NCBI GenBank assembly: GCA_021791875.1
Contig: JAJYVU010000008.1
Span: 34,290 to 98,289 of the forward strand
Length of the DNA: 64,000 nucleotides
From: Acidobacteriota bacterium
GTDB taxonomy: Bacteria; Acidobacteriota; Terriglobia; Terriglobales; Acidobacteriaceae
Direction: 5' to 3'
Within the stretch, counting starts at the first letter, position 1, and each line of letters starts with the position of its first letter. A program made the translations under genes and the position numbers. The notes under the pieces are model-generated. The model had not been told where the DNA came from and did no database searches. It saw only the letters and a program-made list of their open reading frames with translations. Shown here one piece after another: positions 7,780 to 16,390 of the stretch.

Positions 7780-9162
7780 TTGTTCGCCAAAGCGCAGCGC
7801 GTCCACTTCATCGGTATCGGGGGCATCGGCATGAGCGGCATTGCCGAGATCGTGCTGAACCTCGGCTACGCTGTTTCCGGTTCCGATCTGCGCCGCACAC
7901 CCATCACCAGCCGGCTGGAATCACTCGGCGTCGTGCTCTATGAGGGCCATGCCGCGGCCAATGTTGTGGGCTCCGGCGTTGTGGTCGTCAGCTCTGCCAT
8001 CGACGAGCGCAACCCTGAGGTCGCCGAAGCCCGGGCGCGCAAAATTCCGGTGATCCAGCGCGCGGAGATGCTCGCCGAACTCATGCGGCTGAAGTACGGC
8101 ATCGCGATTGCCGGCATGCACGGCAAGACCACGACGACGTCAATGATCGCGTCGGTGCTCGCGGCCGGTGGGCTTGATCCCACGGTGGTGGTGGGCGGAC
8201 GCGTCAACGCGCTCGGGTCTAATGCACGTCTCGGCAAGTCGCATTATCTTGTCGCGGAAGCCGACGAAAGCGACCGTTCGTTCCTCAAGCTGGCGCCGAT
8301 TCTTTCCGTCGTGACCAACCTCGACCGCGAGCACATGGACTGCTACCACGACATGGGCGACGTGGAAGAGGCGTTTGTCGAATTCATGAACCGCGTGCCG
8401 TTCTATGGCGCCAACGTTGCCTGTGCCGATGACCCGCTGCTGGCCAAGGCGCTGCCGCGTGTGCGCCGCCGCGTTTTCACCTACGGCACGTCACTCAGCG
8501 CCGATTATATGATGCGCATTCTGCCCGCTGATTGCGAAGTCCGCTCCCGTTTCGAGGTCGCCAGCGCGCGGGGAATTCTCGGACCTTTTGAGCTGCATGT
8601 TCCGGGCATCCACAATATGCTGAATGCCACCGCGGCCGTGGCCATTGCCGCGCAGCTTGACTTGCCCGAGCAGTCCATCGTGGAGGGACTCGGGTCGTTT
8701 CGCGGAGTCGAGCGCCGATTTGAGCTTAAGGGCAAGGTAGACGGGATCACCGTTATCGACGACTACGGCCACCACCCCACGGAGATTCGCGCCACGCTGC
8801 GAGCAGCCCGGGAGTGCGGCTACTCCAACATTCATGTCCTCTTCCAGCCGCATCGCTACACGCGCACCCGCGACCTCATGGACGCTTTCGTCAATTGCTT
8901 TGAAGACGCCGCCAGCGTTGCGATGCTCGACATTTACGCGGCTAGTGAAATACCTATCCCCGGCATCGATACGCCGGCGCTCATCCAGCGGATCGGCCGG
9001 GAAAACATTTGTTACACGCCCTCGACCGAGGAGGCCATCCAGTCCGTTCTGGACCGATCCGCTCCCGGCGACCTGATTCTGACGCTCGGAGCGGGCAGTG
9101 TTTCGCAGCTGGCTCCGCTGATCGTCGAGCGCCTGCAACAGAGCCGCCCTGCGGCGGGCTGA
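7780..9162 (+). CDS. murC: UDP-N-acetylmuramate--L-alanine ligase
   Basis: MurC is the cytoplasmic ligase that adds the first amino acid of the stem peptide to UDP-MurNAc. The product shows the N-terminal nucleotide fold HFIGIGGIGMSGIAE, the ATP loop AGMHGKTTTTS, the AEADESDRSF motif and a C-terminal domain with DDYGHHPTEI. At 460 residues the length is normal. The start is TTG. TTG at 7780 is chosen over TTG at 7774 because it lies 7 bp from the aaggaga site, while 7774 would leave only one base. It restarts the dcw cluster after the inserted minus-strand genes. Confidence 0.94.
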   Translation: MFAKAQRVHFIGIGGIGMSGIAEIVLNLGYAVSGSDLRRTPITSRLESLGVVLYEGHAAANVVGSGVVVVSSAIDERNPEVAEARARKIPVIQRAEMLAELMRLKYGIAIAGMHGKTTTTSMIASVLAAGGLDPTVVVGGRVNALGSNARLGKSHYLVAEADESDRSFLKLAPILSVVTNLDREHMDCYHDMGDVEEAFVEFMNRVPFYGANVACADDPLLAKALPRVRRRVFTYGTSLSADYMMRILPADCEVRSRFEVASARGILGPFELHVPGIHNMLNATAAVAIAAQLDLPEQSIVEGLGSFRGVERRFELKGKVDGITVIDDYGHHPTEIRATLRAARECGYSNIHVLFQPHRYTRTRDLMDAFVNCFEDAASVAMLDIYAASEIPIPGIDTPALIQRIGRENICYTPSTEEAIQSVLDRSAPGDLILTLGAGSVSQLAPLIVERLQQSRPAAG

Positions 9163-9250
9163 AGAGTCAGCCGCCCGGGCGGGTTCGCGTAAAGCCGGGA
9201 AATGGTTATTTCGTGGGTTCTCTCTTTTGGTTCCATCCCACATTCGGCGG

Positions 9251-9279
9251 TTCCGATCCCGCCTGCCAAACGATATAGT
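9251..9279 (+). promoter_or_regulatory. Possible promoter for ftsQ-ftsA-ftsZ
   Basis: A TATAGT hexamer at 9274-9279 lies 17 bp after TTCCGA at 9251-9256, which is only a weak -35. The start of transcription would be about 27 bp before the ftsQ GTG. The 150-bp gap between murC and ftsQ makes an internal promoter reasonable, but the call rests on the -10 match only. Confidence 0.35.
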
Positions 9280-9312
9280 CAATAACGGCGATTCTCACGA
9301 CCTGGCTCGGCC

Positions 9313-10395
9313 GTGGCGAAAACAACTCGGACCAATCCGGCATCGCGTGGCAGCCTCACTCTCATTGAGGACGAGGCTCTCGACGAGTCGTACGAACCTG
9401 CGCCCCCGCGGCGCGGCGCGCGCGATTCCGCAGGAGATGCGCGTCCCGCCGAGGACGCATCCCCCCGTCTGCGCCCGTTTCGGCCTGTAGAGACCGAAAC
9501 GGAGGACGAACCATTCCTGCGCGTGCGCCGCCGCGTGCCGGTCCGCCGCGGTGTGTTGCCCGCGTGGTCGCGTACCCGTTGGGGGAGAATCCTCTTTATC
9601 GCGCTGGTGCTGAGCATCTTCGCCGCCGGAATTACCCTTTCGCTTGCGGTGCGCAGCTTCTTCCTGCATGACCAGCAGTTCCGCATCGGCTCCACGGCCG
9701 CCATTCAGACCGTCGGGAATACTGAAGTCACGCGGGACGCGATTCTTTCGGTTTTTGGCTCGGATGTGGGCCGCAACATCTTCTATGTGCCGCTCGCTAA
9801 GCGCCGCGCCGAACTCGAACGCATGCCCTGGGTGCAGAGCGCCAGCGTCATGCGCATCCTCCCGGACCAGTTGCGCGTTTCCATCGTCGAGCGGAAGCCG
9901 GTGGCCTTCCTGCAGACGGGGAGCCAGATTTCGCTGATCGACGCGCAAGGCATGGTGCTGGGTCTCACTCCGGGCATCATGGCCAGGCATCACTTCAGCT
10001 TCCCGGTGATCACCGGGCTTGATCCTAATATGCCGGAGCCGACGCGCGCCGCCCGTGTGCAACTCTATCTCAAGTTCCTGCAGACCCTCGACAGCGGCGG
10101 CAATCACATCTCGAGCCAGATCAGCGAAGTCGATCTGGCCGATCCCGAGGACGTCCGCGCCACGATCACGACGGGCCATCGCGATCTGCTGCTGCACTTC
10201 GGCCGCGAGGATTTCCTGGCCCGGTATCAGCGATACAAGGCGAATATCCAGAACTGGCTCACGCAGTATCCGGCGCTTTCGGCGGTCGATCTTCGTTACA
10301 AAGACCAGGTTGTGCTGACCATGGCGCATCCGGCCGCGCCGCCCGATGCCGCCAAGACGAATTCCGCCATTCCCGCCAAGCGAGGCCGCCGATGA
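9313..10395 (+). CDS. ftsQ: Cell division protein FtsQ/DivIB
   Basis: FtsQ is a bitopic divisome scaffold protein. The 360-residue product has a long cytoplasmic N-terminal region of about 90 residues rich in Arg, Pro and Glu, one membrane segment (FIALVLSIFAAGITLSLAV), a POTRA domain (about residues 125-195, with VGNTEVTRDAILSVFG and VERKPVAFL) and the C-terminal FtsQ domain. The GTG start is not well supported by a ribosome site, so the exact N-terminus is uncertain; the cytoplasmic region is longer than in well-studied homologues. Its stop overlaps ftsA by 4 bp (ATGA). Confidence 0.9.
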   Translation: MAKTTRTNPASRGSLTLIEDEALDESYEPAPPRRGARDSAGDARPAEDASPRLRPFRPVETETEDEPFLRVRRRVPVRRGVLPAWSRTRWGRILFIALVLSIFAAGITLSLAVRSFFLHDQQFRIGSTAAIQTVGNTEVTRDAILSVFGSDVGRNIFYVPLAKRRAELERMPWVQSASVMRILPDQLRVSIVERKPVAFLQTGSQISLIDAQGMVLGLTPGIMARHHFSFPVITGLDPNMPEPTRAARVQLYLKFLQTLDSGGNHISSQISEVDLADPEDVRATITTGHRDLLLHFGREDFLARYQRYKANIQNWLTQYPALSAVDLRYKDQVVLTMAHPAAPPDAAKTNSAIPAKRGRR

Positions 10396-11609
10396 GTCAT
10401 CGCCACAGCAACCTCCTCGTTGCGCTCGATGCGGGCAGCAGCAAAATCCGCGTGCTCGTGGCTGAAGTGGTGGAAGGGGCGCTGCGGTATCGCGGCCACG
10501 CCATTGTTCCTTCTGAAGGAATGCGCCGCGGGCTCATCGCCAACCTTGCGCCGGCTACAAACGCCATCAACCAGGCCGCCATTGCCGCCGAGCAGAGCGC
10601 GCAGGAAACCATCGAGACCCTGGTGGTGGGGGTGGGAGGGCCGCATCTGCGCGGCGTGAACAGCCGCAGCGGCATCGTGCTCGGCTCCCGCATGCGCGAG
10701 ATTACGCGCGAAGATGTGCGCGCCGCCACGGACCGCGCGCGCTCCATTTCGCTGCCCGCCGACCGCGAGTTCCTGCACCTGCTGCCGCAGCAGTTCATCC
10801 TTGATGAGCAGCCCGGCATCTTTGATCCCGTGGGCATGATCGGCAACCGGCTTGAGGTGAATCTGCATATGGTAGCGGCTTCGTCGAGCGCGGTGCAGAG
10901 TATCGTCACCTGCGTCAATCGGGCCGGCATCGAGGTGCGGGACACCGTTTTTGAAGCCCTGGCCGCTGCCGAATCCACGCTCTCGGCCGATGAGCGGGAG
11001 ATGGGCATCTGCCTGCTCGACATTGGCGCCGGATCGACGGAAATCATTGTTTTCTTTGAGGGCGCCGTGCAGCACACCGGGGTGATTCCCATTGGCGGCG
11101 ACCACTTTACGAACGACCTCGCGGTGGGCCTGCACGTCACCCCGCCGGAGGCCGAATGGATCAAGTGCGAGTACGGCCACGCGGTTGTGACCGCTGTTCC
11201 GCTGGTCAATGAGCTGGAATTGACCGGCATGCCGGGCCACGAGCCTCGTATTGTGCGCCAGCGCGTGCTTAGCGAAATTCTCGAACCCCGCGCCCGCGAG
11301 CTCTTCCAGATGGTGCGCGACAATCTTCGCCACGGCGGCGTGCTGGAGGCGCTGGGCGCCGGTTGCGTGCTTACCGGCGGAGGTGCGCGACTGGGCGGCA
11401 TGCTCGATACTGCAGAGAGCATGTTGCGCGTTCCGGCGCGCGTTGCCACGCCGGTTCCGTTATCCCGCATGCCCGCCGAGCTGGCCGTGCCTGAATGCGC
11501 CACGCTGGTTGGCATGTTGCTCTATACCCACCGCACCAGCCTCGTCCGTGCGGCGGAAGACCACAGTTTGCGCGCGAAGCTGCGTGCCATTTTCGCCGGG
11601 AGCGTATAG
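10392..11609 (+). CDS. ftsA: Cell division protein FtsA
   Basis: FtsA is an actin-like ATPase that ties FtsZ filaments to the inner membrane and recruits later division proteins. The 405-residue product has the phosphate 1 motif [15 protein letters not shown], a second phosphate motif [14 protein letters not shown] and the adenosine motif [10 protein letters not shown], plus the inserted 1C domain typical of FtsA (about residues 85-165). A short amphipathic end ([11 protein letters not shown]) could serve as the membrane-targeting helix. The start overlaps the ftsQ stop by 4 bp, and ftsZ follows 20 bp later. Confidence 0.95.
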   Translation: MSHRHSNLLVALDAGSSKIRVLVAEVVEGALRYRGHAIVPSEGMRRGLIANLAPATNAINQAAIAAEQSAQETIETLVVGVGGPHLRGVNSRSGIVLGSRMREITREDVRAATDRARSISLPADREFLHLLPQQFILDEQPGIFDPVGMIGNRLEVNLHMVAASSSAVQSIVTCVNRAGIEVRDTVFEALAAAESTLSADEREMGICLLDIGAGSTEIIVFFEGAVQHTGVIPIGGDHFTNDLAVGLHVTPPEAEWIKCEYGHAVVTAVPLVNELELTGMPGHEPRIVRQRVLSEILEPRARELFQMVRDNLRHGGVLEALGAGCVLTGGGARLGGMLDTAESMLRVPARVATPVPLSRMPAELAVPECATLVGMLLYTHRTSLVRAAEDHSLRAKLRAIFAGSV

Positions 11610-11629
11610 CCCGGTTCGGAGTTGAGCCC

Positions 11630-12997
11630 ATGAATCCTGCTGACGAAATTCGCATCCAGTACCACGACGAAGTTCCGCGCGGCGCCAAGATCAAGGTTAT
11701 CGGCGTTGGCGGCGGCGGCGGCAACGCCGTCAATCGCATGATCGCGGCGCGTGTCGAGGGGGTTGAGTTCATCGCGGCCAACACCGACCGGCAGGCGCTG
11801 CAGCTCTCGCACGCGCCCGTCAAGCTCCAGCTCGGAACGCGCCTGACCAGCGGCCTGGGCGCAGGCGCCAACCCCGACATCGGCCGCCAGGCAGCGCTCG
11901 AAGACTCGGAGAAGATCATCGAGGCGCTGGAAGGCGCGGATATGGTCTTTGTCACCGCCGGCCTCGGCGGCGGCACCGGAACGGGTGCGGCTCCGGTGAT
12001 CGCCTCGCTCGCCAGCGAAATGGGCGCGCTCACCGTCGCTGTGGTGACGCGGCCCTTCGGCTTTGAGGGCAAGCGGCGCATGATGCAGGCCGAGCGCGGC
12101 ATGCAGGAGCTGATCGACAGCGTCGACACCATGATCGTCATTCCCAACGAAAAGCTGCTCGCCGTCGCCAAGGATGCCGGTTTCTTCGAGTCCTTCCGTA
12201 TCGCCGACGATGTGCTGCGCCAGGGCGTGCAGGGAATCTCCGACATCATCACCATCCCCGGCATCATCAACCGCGACTTTGCCGACGTGAAGACCACGAT
12301 GGCCGGCATGGGCTACGCCGTGATGGGCGCGGCGGTCCGCGCGGGAGAAAACCGCGCGATTGAGGCGGCCCAGGCAGCGATGGCGTCTCCGCTGCTCGAG
12401 AATGTCGCCATCGATGGTGCGCGCGGGATCCTCATCAACATCAGCGGCTCCAGCTCGCTCAAATTGAGCGAGGTCAACGCCGCCTCCACGCTCATTCAGG
12501 AAGCGGCCCACGAAGACGCCAACATCATCTTTGGCGCAGTGCTCGATGAATCCCTCGGCGACGAGGTGAAGATCACGGTCATCGCCACGGGTTTCGAGCA
12601 CGAGTCCCACGAACGCCGCGAGCGGATGCTGACCTCCACGGCACAGCCGCAGGTTGCGCGGCCGACAGCGCCGATTCCCGACGCGCCGCCCGCGAGGGCC
12701 CGCTTCGCCAGTGAGGAAGAATTCGAGCCTGAACTGGTTCCGGTTTCGACCGAGCAGCTGGTGGAGGCTTTTGCCGCACCAGTGCGCAAGCCCGAGCCAG
12801 TCTACGAGGCGCCACTGCACATCCCGGAGATGCCGCCTGCTCCCCCGATGGCAGCCGCGCCGTACGAGCCTGCCCAGACGCCTGTTTTTGACGAGTCTCA
12901 GGCCGTCGCGGCACCGAGTTTTGAAGATCTCTCCGCGCCCAGTCACGAAGATCTTGAGATTCCGGCCTTCATGCGGCAGAATAACCTTCGTCCATGA
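11630..12997 (+). CDS. ftsZ: Cell division protein FtsZ
   Basis: FtsZ is the tubulin-like GTPase that forms the division ring. The 455-residue product contains the glycine-rich [13 protein letters not shown] motif, the tubulin signature [12 protein letters not shown] and the synergy region [11 protein letters not shown] variable Pro/Glu-rich linker of more than 100 residues leads to a C-terminal peptide EIPAFMRQ that resembles the segment bound by FtsA. The ATG at 11630 has a GGAG site 8 bp upstream; the frame is open back to 11495, but that part lies over ftsA. The last 4 bp overlap a small downstream gene. Confidence 0.97.
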   Translation: MNPADEIRIQYHDEVPRGAKIKVIGVGGGGGNAVNRMIAARVEGVEFIAANTDRQALQLSHAPVKLQLGTRLTSGLGAGANPDIGRQAALEDSEKIIEALEGADMVFVTAGLGGGTGTGAAPVIASLASEMGALTVAVVTRPFGFEGKRRMMQAERGMQELIDSVDTMIVIPNEKLLAVAKDAGFFESFRIADDVLRQGVQGISDIITIPGIINRDFADVKTTMAGMGYAVMGAAVRAGENRAIEAAQAAMASPLLENVAIDGARGILINISGSSSLKLSEVNAASTLIQEAAHEDANIIFGAVLDESLGDEVKITVIATGFEHESHERRERMLTSTAQPQVARPTAPIPDAPPARARFASEEEFEPELVPVSTEQLVEAFAAPVRKPEPVYEAPLHIPEMPPAPPMAAAPYEPAQTPVFDESQAVAAPSFEDLSAPSHEDLEIPAFMRQNNLRP

Positions 12998-13272
12998 AAC
13001 GTCTCGCCATTGCGTTACTCGCGCTTGTGGTGTGGGCCTGCCCGGGGATGCTCCATGCATCCATCCGACATACCCGGCATACGGCCCACCCCAAAGTGGT
13101 CCGCCATCATGTCGCCCGTCGCCCGCGGGTGCGCCATTACACCGAGAGGGCGCAGCGGCACAGGGTGGTCAGAACCAGGTATCCGCGGCACTACACGCGC
13201 AAGGCACGACCCCACAAGAAAGCGCGCCGGCTGCGGAAAGCGCATCGGCACAAGAAGGTCGGGCACAAGTAG
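12994..13272 (+). CDS. Small exported, strongly cationic His/Arg/Lys-rich protein
   Basis: The 92-residue product has a signal peptide ([18 protein letters not shown], cleavage near LHA-SIRH). In the 70-residue mature part 39 residues are Arg, His or Lys and only one is acidic. No known domain is recognised. The ATG overlaps the ftsZ stop by 4 bp, so translation is probably coupled to ftsZ, which argues for a real gene in spite of the low complexity. An exported polycation could bind peptidoglycan, teichoic-like polymers, lipopolysaccharide or DNA, but that is only inference. A Cys in the signal region (WAC) is not in a convincing lipobox. Confidence 0.6.
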   Translation: MKRLAIALLALVVWACPGMLHASIRHTRHTAHPKVVRHHVARRPRVRHYTERAQRHRVVRTRYPRHYTRKARPHKKARRLRKAHRHKKVGHK

Positions 13273-13349
13273 ATTTCGGTTCTTGCGAGGTTTACCTGGA
13301 CTCGGGCCTCTATCGGGGCAGCCAAATCGGGATTCCTAATGATTCAGGG

Positions 13350-13384
13350 CAGTCCTCATTCGGTATACATCCGAGGGAGGACTG
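13350..13384. terminator. Hairpin between convergent genes, possible terminator
   Basis: An 8-bp stem (13350-13357 cagtcctc with 13377-13384 gaggactg) encloses a second 4-bp stem (13360-13363 tcgg with 13371-13374 ccga). It lies 3 bp from the stop of the potassium channel gene and 77 bp after the cationic protein gene. No T run follows on either strand, so it may be a weak or factor-dependent terminator. Confidence 0.45.
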
Positions 13385-13386
13385 AG

Positions 13387-14436
13387 TTAGCTCGTCAGCA
13401 GCTTTTCCAGTTCTTCCAGCCGTTCGTGTTCGCCCATCACGATCAGGTAATCCCCGGGAGCAATTTCGAATTCTGCGGGAGGATTGAATACCATCTCGCC
13501 GCTCTTGCGACGCACGGCCAGCACAATGGCGCCTGTGTGGTTTTCATTCATCACCCGCGTCAGTGTGCGGCTGTCAAAGGGCTCCTTCGGCGCAACGCGT
13601 ACCTGCTCAATCGAGACGTGTGGTCCCAGTTCGCTGTGTTCAAAGTCCAGAAACTCGACCACGTGCGGCCGCAGCAGCGCATTCGCCATCTGGTTACCGG
13701 CAATCGCGTAGGGCGTGAGCACCGTATCGGCGCCCGCGCGCCGCAGCTTTTCTTCGGCTTCTTCTTCTGAGACGCGCGTCACCACGCGCAGGGTCGGATT
13801 GAGCGCCTTGGCCGAGAGAATGATGAACAGGTTTTCCGCGTCTGAGGGCAGCGCCGCGATGAGCCCGCGCGCCCGCTCCACCCCCACTTCGCGCAGGCTC
13901 TGGTCGCGCGTGGCATCGGCTGCGACCGCCAGCATGCCCATTCCTGTTGCGCGCGCCACCCGCGACTCATCGCGGTCGAGAATCACAAACGGCGCCCGCG
14001 CCTGTTGCAGTTCAAACGACGCGTGCCGTCCCACGCGGCCAAAGCCGCAGACAATTACGTGATCGTGCAATGACTGAATCATGCGCTTCATCCTGCGTTT
14101 GCCAAAGCGGTCCTGCAGTTCCAGTTCGATGATGGTTTGCGTCATCGCGCCCACGGCCAGGAACATCGAGGTCACGCCAAACAGGATCAGAATGGCATTA
14201 AACACCTGCCCCCGCCTGTGCAGCGGGCTCAGTTCCTGGTTGCCGGTTGTCGTGATCGTCGTGACGGTGCGGTAGAAGGCGTCAAAGACCGAGTCGCCCT
14301 GCACCAGCGTGAAGCCGATAGTGCCCACCACCAGTGCTGTGCCCAGCAGTCCGGCGATCATCAGTACGCGGTACAGCAAGCGCCGGGAATGCAGGGGCTT
14401 CGCTGTCCACTCCGCTGTCTGCCGTCGTCTGGGCAT
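13387..14436 (-). CDS. Two-TM RCK-domain potassium channel/TrkA-type protein with unusual pore filter
   Basis: The architecture is a ligand-gated potassium channel: TM1 at about residues 20-47, a pore loop, TM2 at 78-107, an RCK_N Rossmann domain from about 126 (VIVCGFGRVGRHASF) and an RCK_C domain to the end at 349. The pore helix aligns well with relatives (FYRTVTTITT), but the filter that is normally TVGYGE or TVGFGE reads TTGNQE at residues 63-68, so the second Gly and the aromatic are replaced. It may therefore be non-selective, or a sensor rather than a K+ conduit. It is a single-gene unit facing the upstream dcw genes and divergent from the ABC operon. Confidence 0.85.
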   Translation of the reverse strand: MPRRRQTAEWTAKPLHSRRLLYRVLMIAGLLGTALVVGTIGFTLVQGDSVFDAFYRTVTTITTTGNQELSPLHRRGQVFNAILILFGVTSMFLAVGAMTQTIIELELQDRFGKRRMKRMIQSLHDHVIVCGFGRVGRHASFELQQARAPFVILDRDESRVARATGMGMLAVAADATRDQSLREVGVERARGLIAALPSDAENLFIILSAKALNPTLRVVTRVSEEEAEEKLRRAGADTVLTPYAIAGNQMANALLRPHVVEFLDFEHSELGPHVSIEQVRVAPKEPFDSRTLTRVMNENHTGAIVLAVRRKSGEMVFNPPAEFEIAPGDYLIVMGEHERLEELEKLLTS

Positions 14437-14522
14437 CTGCCGAATCTTCCTCCGGACGCCTCATCATAAGCCAGGTTGCCTGTTTTGCGCTGTAATGTTC
14501 TCCGTTCCACCGCGATTGCGGG

Positions 14523-14536
14523 GTGACAACTGTCAC
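14523..14536. promoter_or_regulatory. Perfect 14-bp palindrome, candidate operator
   Basis: The sequence gtgacaactgtcac is a perfect inverted repeat with 6-bp arms and a 2-bp centre. It lies in the divergent region between the potassium channel gene (86 bp away) and the ABC transporter operon (109 bp away). It is a reasonable site for the response regulator encoded by that operon or for a GntR-type repressor, but no direct evidence links them. Confidence 0.4.
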
Positions 14537-14645
14537 TTCCGATTCCTGACAAACGGGACTACAAAGCCGTTCCGCTCCGCGTGATTCTCATTGTGTACTC
14601 GCAAGCGCCGTATCTCCACGAACTCAAAATCCAGGAGAGAAACCG

Positions 14646-15608
14646 ATGTCCACTGCCATGCTTTCCATCGAGCCAATCACAGCTCGCCCTGCCCCCTTGC
14701 CCTACCGCACGCCCGTCGCTCAACTGCGCAACGTGACCCGGCGTTACGGGAAAGTGGTGGCTCTCAAGGGATTTTCACTCGCCATTTACCCCGGCGAAGT
14801 GGTGGCTTTGCTCGGCCCCAATGGGGCGGGCAAAACTACCGCCGTGCGCCTGCTGCTCGGCCTGCTCTCAGCGCACGGCGGGCAGGTGACAGTTCTTGGC
14901 GGCGATCCGCGCGAAGACAGCACACGGATCCGCATGGGGGCCATGCTGCAGGTTTCGCGAGTACCAGAGATGCTGCGCGTCCGTGAGCATATTGATCTCT
15001 TCCGCGGCTATTACCCCAATCCGCTGCCCGCTGCGGAAATCGTTCGCCTGGCTCAGCTGGAAGGGCTGGAAAACCGTCTGTTTGGCAAACTTTCCGGCGG
15101 GCAAAAGCAGCGCGTGCTCTTTGGTCTGGCGCTCTGTGGCGATCCGGATCTCGTCTTCCTCGACGAGCCCACCGTCGGGATGGATATTGAATCCCGGCGC
15201 GCGCTGTGGGATCGCATTCGCGCGCTTTCCGCCGCCGGCAAAGCCGTGCTGCTCACCACGCATTACCTGGAAGAAGCAGATCAGCTCGCCAGCCGTGTGG
15301 TTGTGATTCACGAGGGCAGAACCGTGGCGCAGGGCACGCCCGCGGAAATCAGGCACCACGCCGGCGGACGCCGTATTCGATGCATCACGCGCCTCGATGC
15401 AGCGTGGGTCCGCAGGCTGCCCGGCGTGACTGACGTCTCGCAGGACCGCGAAGCGCTGCTTATCCACGCTGCGGCGCCCGAGCCTGTGTTGCGAGAAATG
15501 CTCGCTGCCGATGCAACCCTGTATGGCCTTGAAATCAACGCCGCCGGTCTTGAAGAGGCGTTCCTTTCACTCACCCAGAACCACAACGCCGAGGAGGTGA
15601 CCCAGTGA
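14646..15608 (+). CDS. ABC transporter ATP-binding protein (ABC-2 exporter type)
   Basis: This is the ATPase subunit of an ABC-2 exporter. The 320-residue product has Walker A GPNGAGKT (57-64), the signature LSGGQKQR (149-156), Walker B DLVFLDEP (168-175), an H-loop in LLTTHYLEEAD, and a C-terminal extension of about 90 residues like that of drug or lantibiotic exporters. A ccaggagag ribosome site precedes the ATG. It heads a four-gene operon with 4-bp overlaps between all members: permease, histidine kinase and response regulator. That layout resembles LiaRS- or DesKR-linked exporters that respond to membrane or antibiotic stress; the substrate is not known. Confidence 0.92.
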   Translation: MSTAMLSIEPITARPAPLPYRTPVAQLRNVTRRYGKVVALKGFSLAIYPGEVVALLGPNGAGKTTAVRLLLGLLSAHGGQVTVLGGDPREDSTRIRMGAMLQVSRVPEMLRVREHIDLFRGYYPNPLPAAEIVRLAQLEGLENRLFGKLSGGQKQRVLFGLALCGDPDLVFLDEPTVGMDIESRRALWDRIRALSAAGKAVLLTTHYLEEADQLASRVVVIHEGRTVAQGTPAEIRHHAGGRRIRCITRLDAAWVRRLPGVTDVSQDREALLIHAAAPEPVLREMLAADATLYGLEINAAGLEEAFLSLTQNHNAEEVTQ

Positions 15609-16390
15609 ACTCCGCCGCTGTCATGGCCCACCCGCACAAGCTAAGCGCAGGCTACTACCTGCATGCACTCACGCAGGAAACCCGCTATGAATTTCTCAGC
15701 CGTCTGCGCTTACGCGCCTTTTCGCTCTCGACCATCGGATTTCCGGTGATGTTCTATCTTTTCTTTGGCCTTACCAACAGCCACGGCAACATCGCTGCGT
15801 ATCTGATTGCGACTTACAGCTGCTTCGGGATGATCGCGGCCTGCCTCTTCGGCATTGGCGTGAGCGTCTCGCAGGAGCGCATGCAGGGCTGGCTCGACCT
15901 GAAGCTGGCCAGCCCCATGCCGCGCTGGACCTATCTCACGGCCAAGATCGCAAGCTGTGCCGCATTTGCCATGATCATAGTTACCATTCTGCTTGTGCTT
16001 GGCATTCTTTTCGGCGGGGTGCACATCACGGCGATGCAGATCCTCGCGCTTTACGGCGTCACGCTGGCCGGAGCCGTCCCGTTCTCCGCGATGGGCGTGC
16101 TCATTGCATTGCTGGTGCCGCCCAACGCAGCGCCTGCCATCATCAACCTCATCTATCTGCCCATGTCGTTTGCGTCGGGCCTGTGGGTTCCCATCCGCTA
16201 TTTGCCCCACTGGATGCAGCACTTTGCACCCGTGATGCCGGCGTATCACTATGGCCAGCTGGCGCTCGCAATCTTCGGATTCGCGCAGCCCGGAGCGGCT
16301 TCTCAACACTGGTCCGCGCTTACTGGTTTCACTTGTCTTATGCTGGGTGGTGCGTGGTGGATTTTCGCCCGCAGTGAGGCCCGAGCATGA
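15605..16390 (+). CDS. ABC-2 type transporter permease
   Basis: The 261-residue product is a membrane protein with six predicted hydrophobic segments and the usual ABC-2 layout: a cytoplasmic N-terminus (ALTQETRYEFLSRLR), a TM pair, a long helix containing SVSQERMQGWLDLKLASPM, and a C-terminal TM after VWIPIRYLP-like text (LWVPIRYLPHWMQ). It would form the pore for the ATPase encoded just before it. The start is GTG and overlaps the ATPase stop (GTGA), and its own stop overlaps the kinase start (ATGA), so the four proteins are likely made in fixed ratio. Confidence 0.9.
   Translation: MNSAAVMAHPHKLSAGYYLHALTQETRYEFLSRLRLRAFSLSTIGFPVMFYLFFGLTNSHGNIAAYLIATYSCFGMIAACLFGIGVSVSQERMQGWLDLKLASPMPRWTYLTAKIASCAAFAMIIVTILLVLGILFGGVHITAMQILALYGVTLAGAVPFSAMGVLIALLVPPNAAPAIINLIYLPMSFASGLWVPIRYLPHWMQHFAPVMPAYHYGQLALAIFGFAQPGAASQHWSALTGFTCLMLGGAWWIFARSEARA

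Noticed and set aside
11522..13060. 512-codon open frame on the minus strand
   Set aside because: It is antisense to ftsZ, which is unambiguous; it also runs over two gene boundaries.
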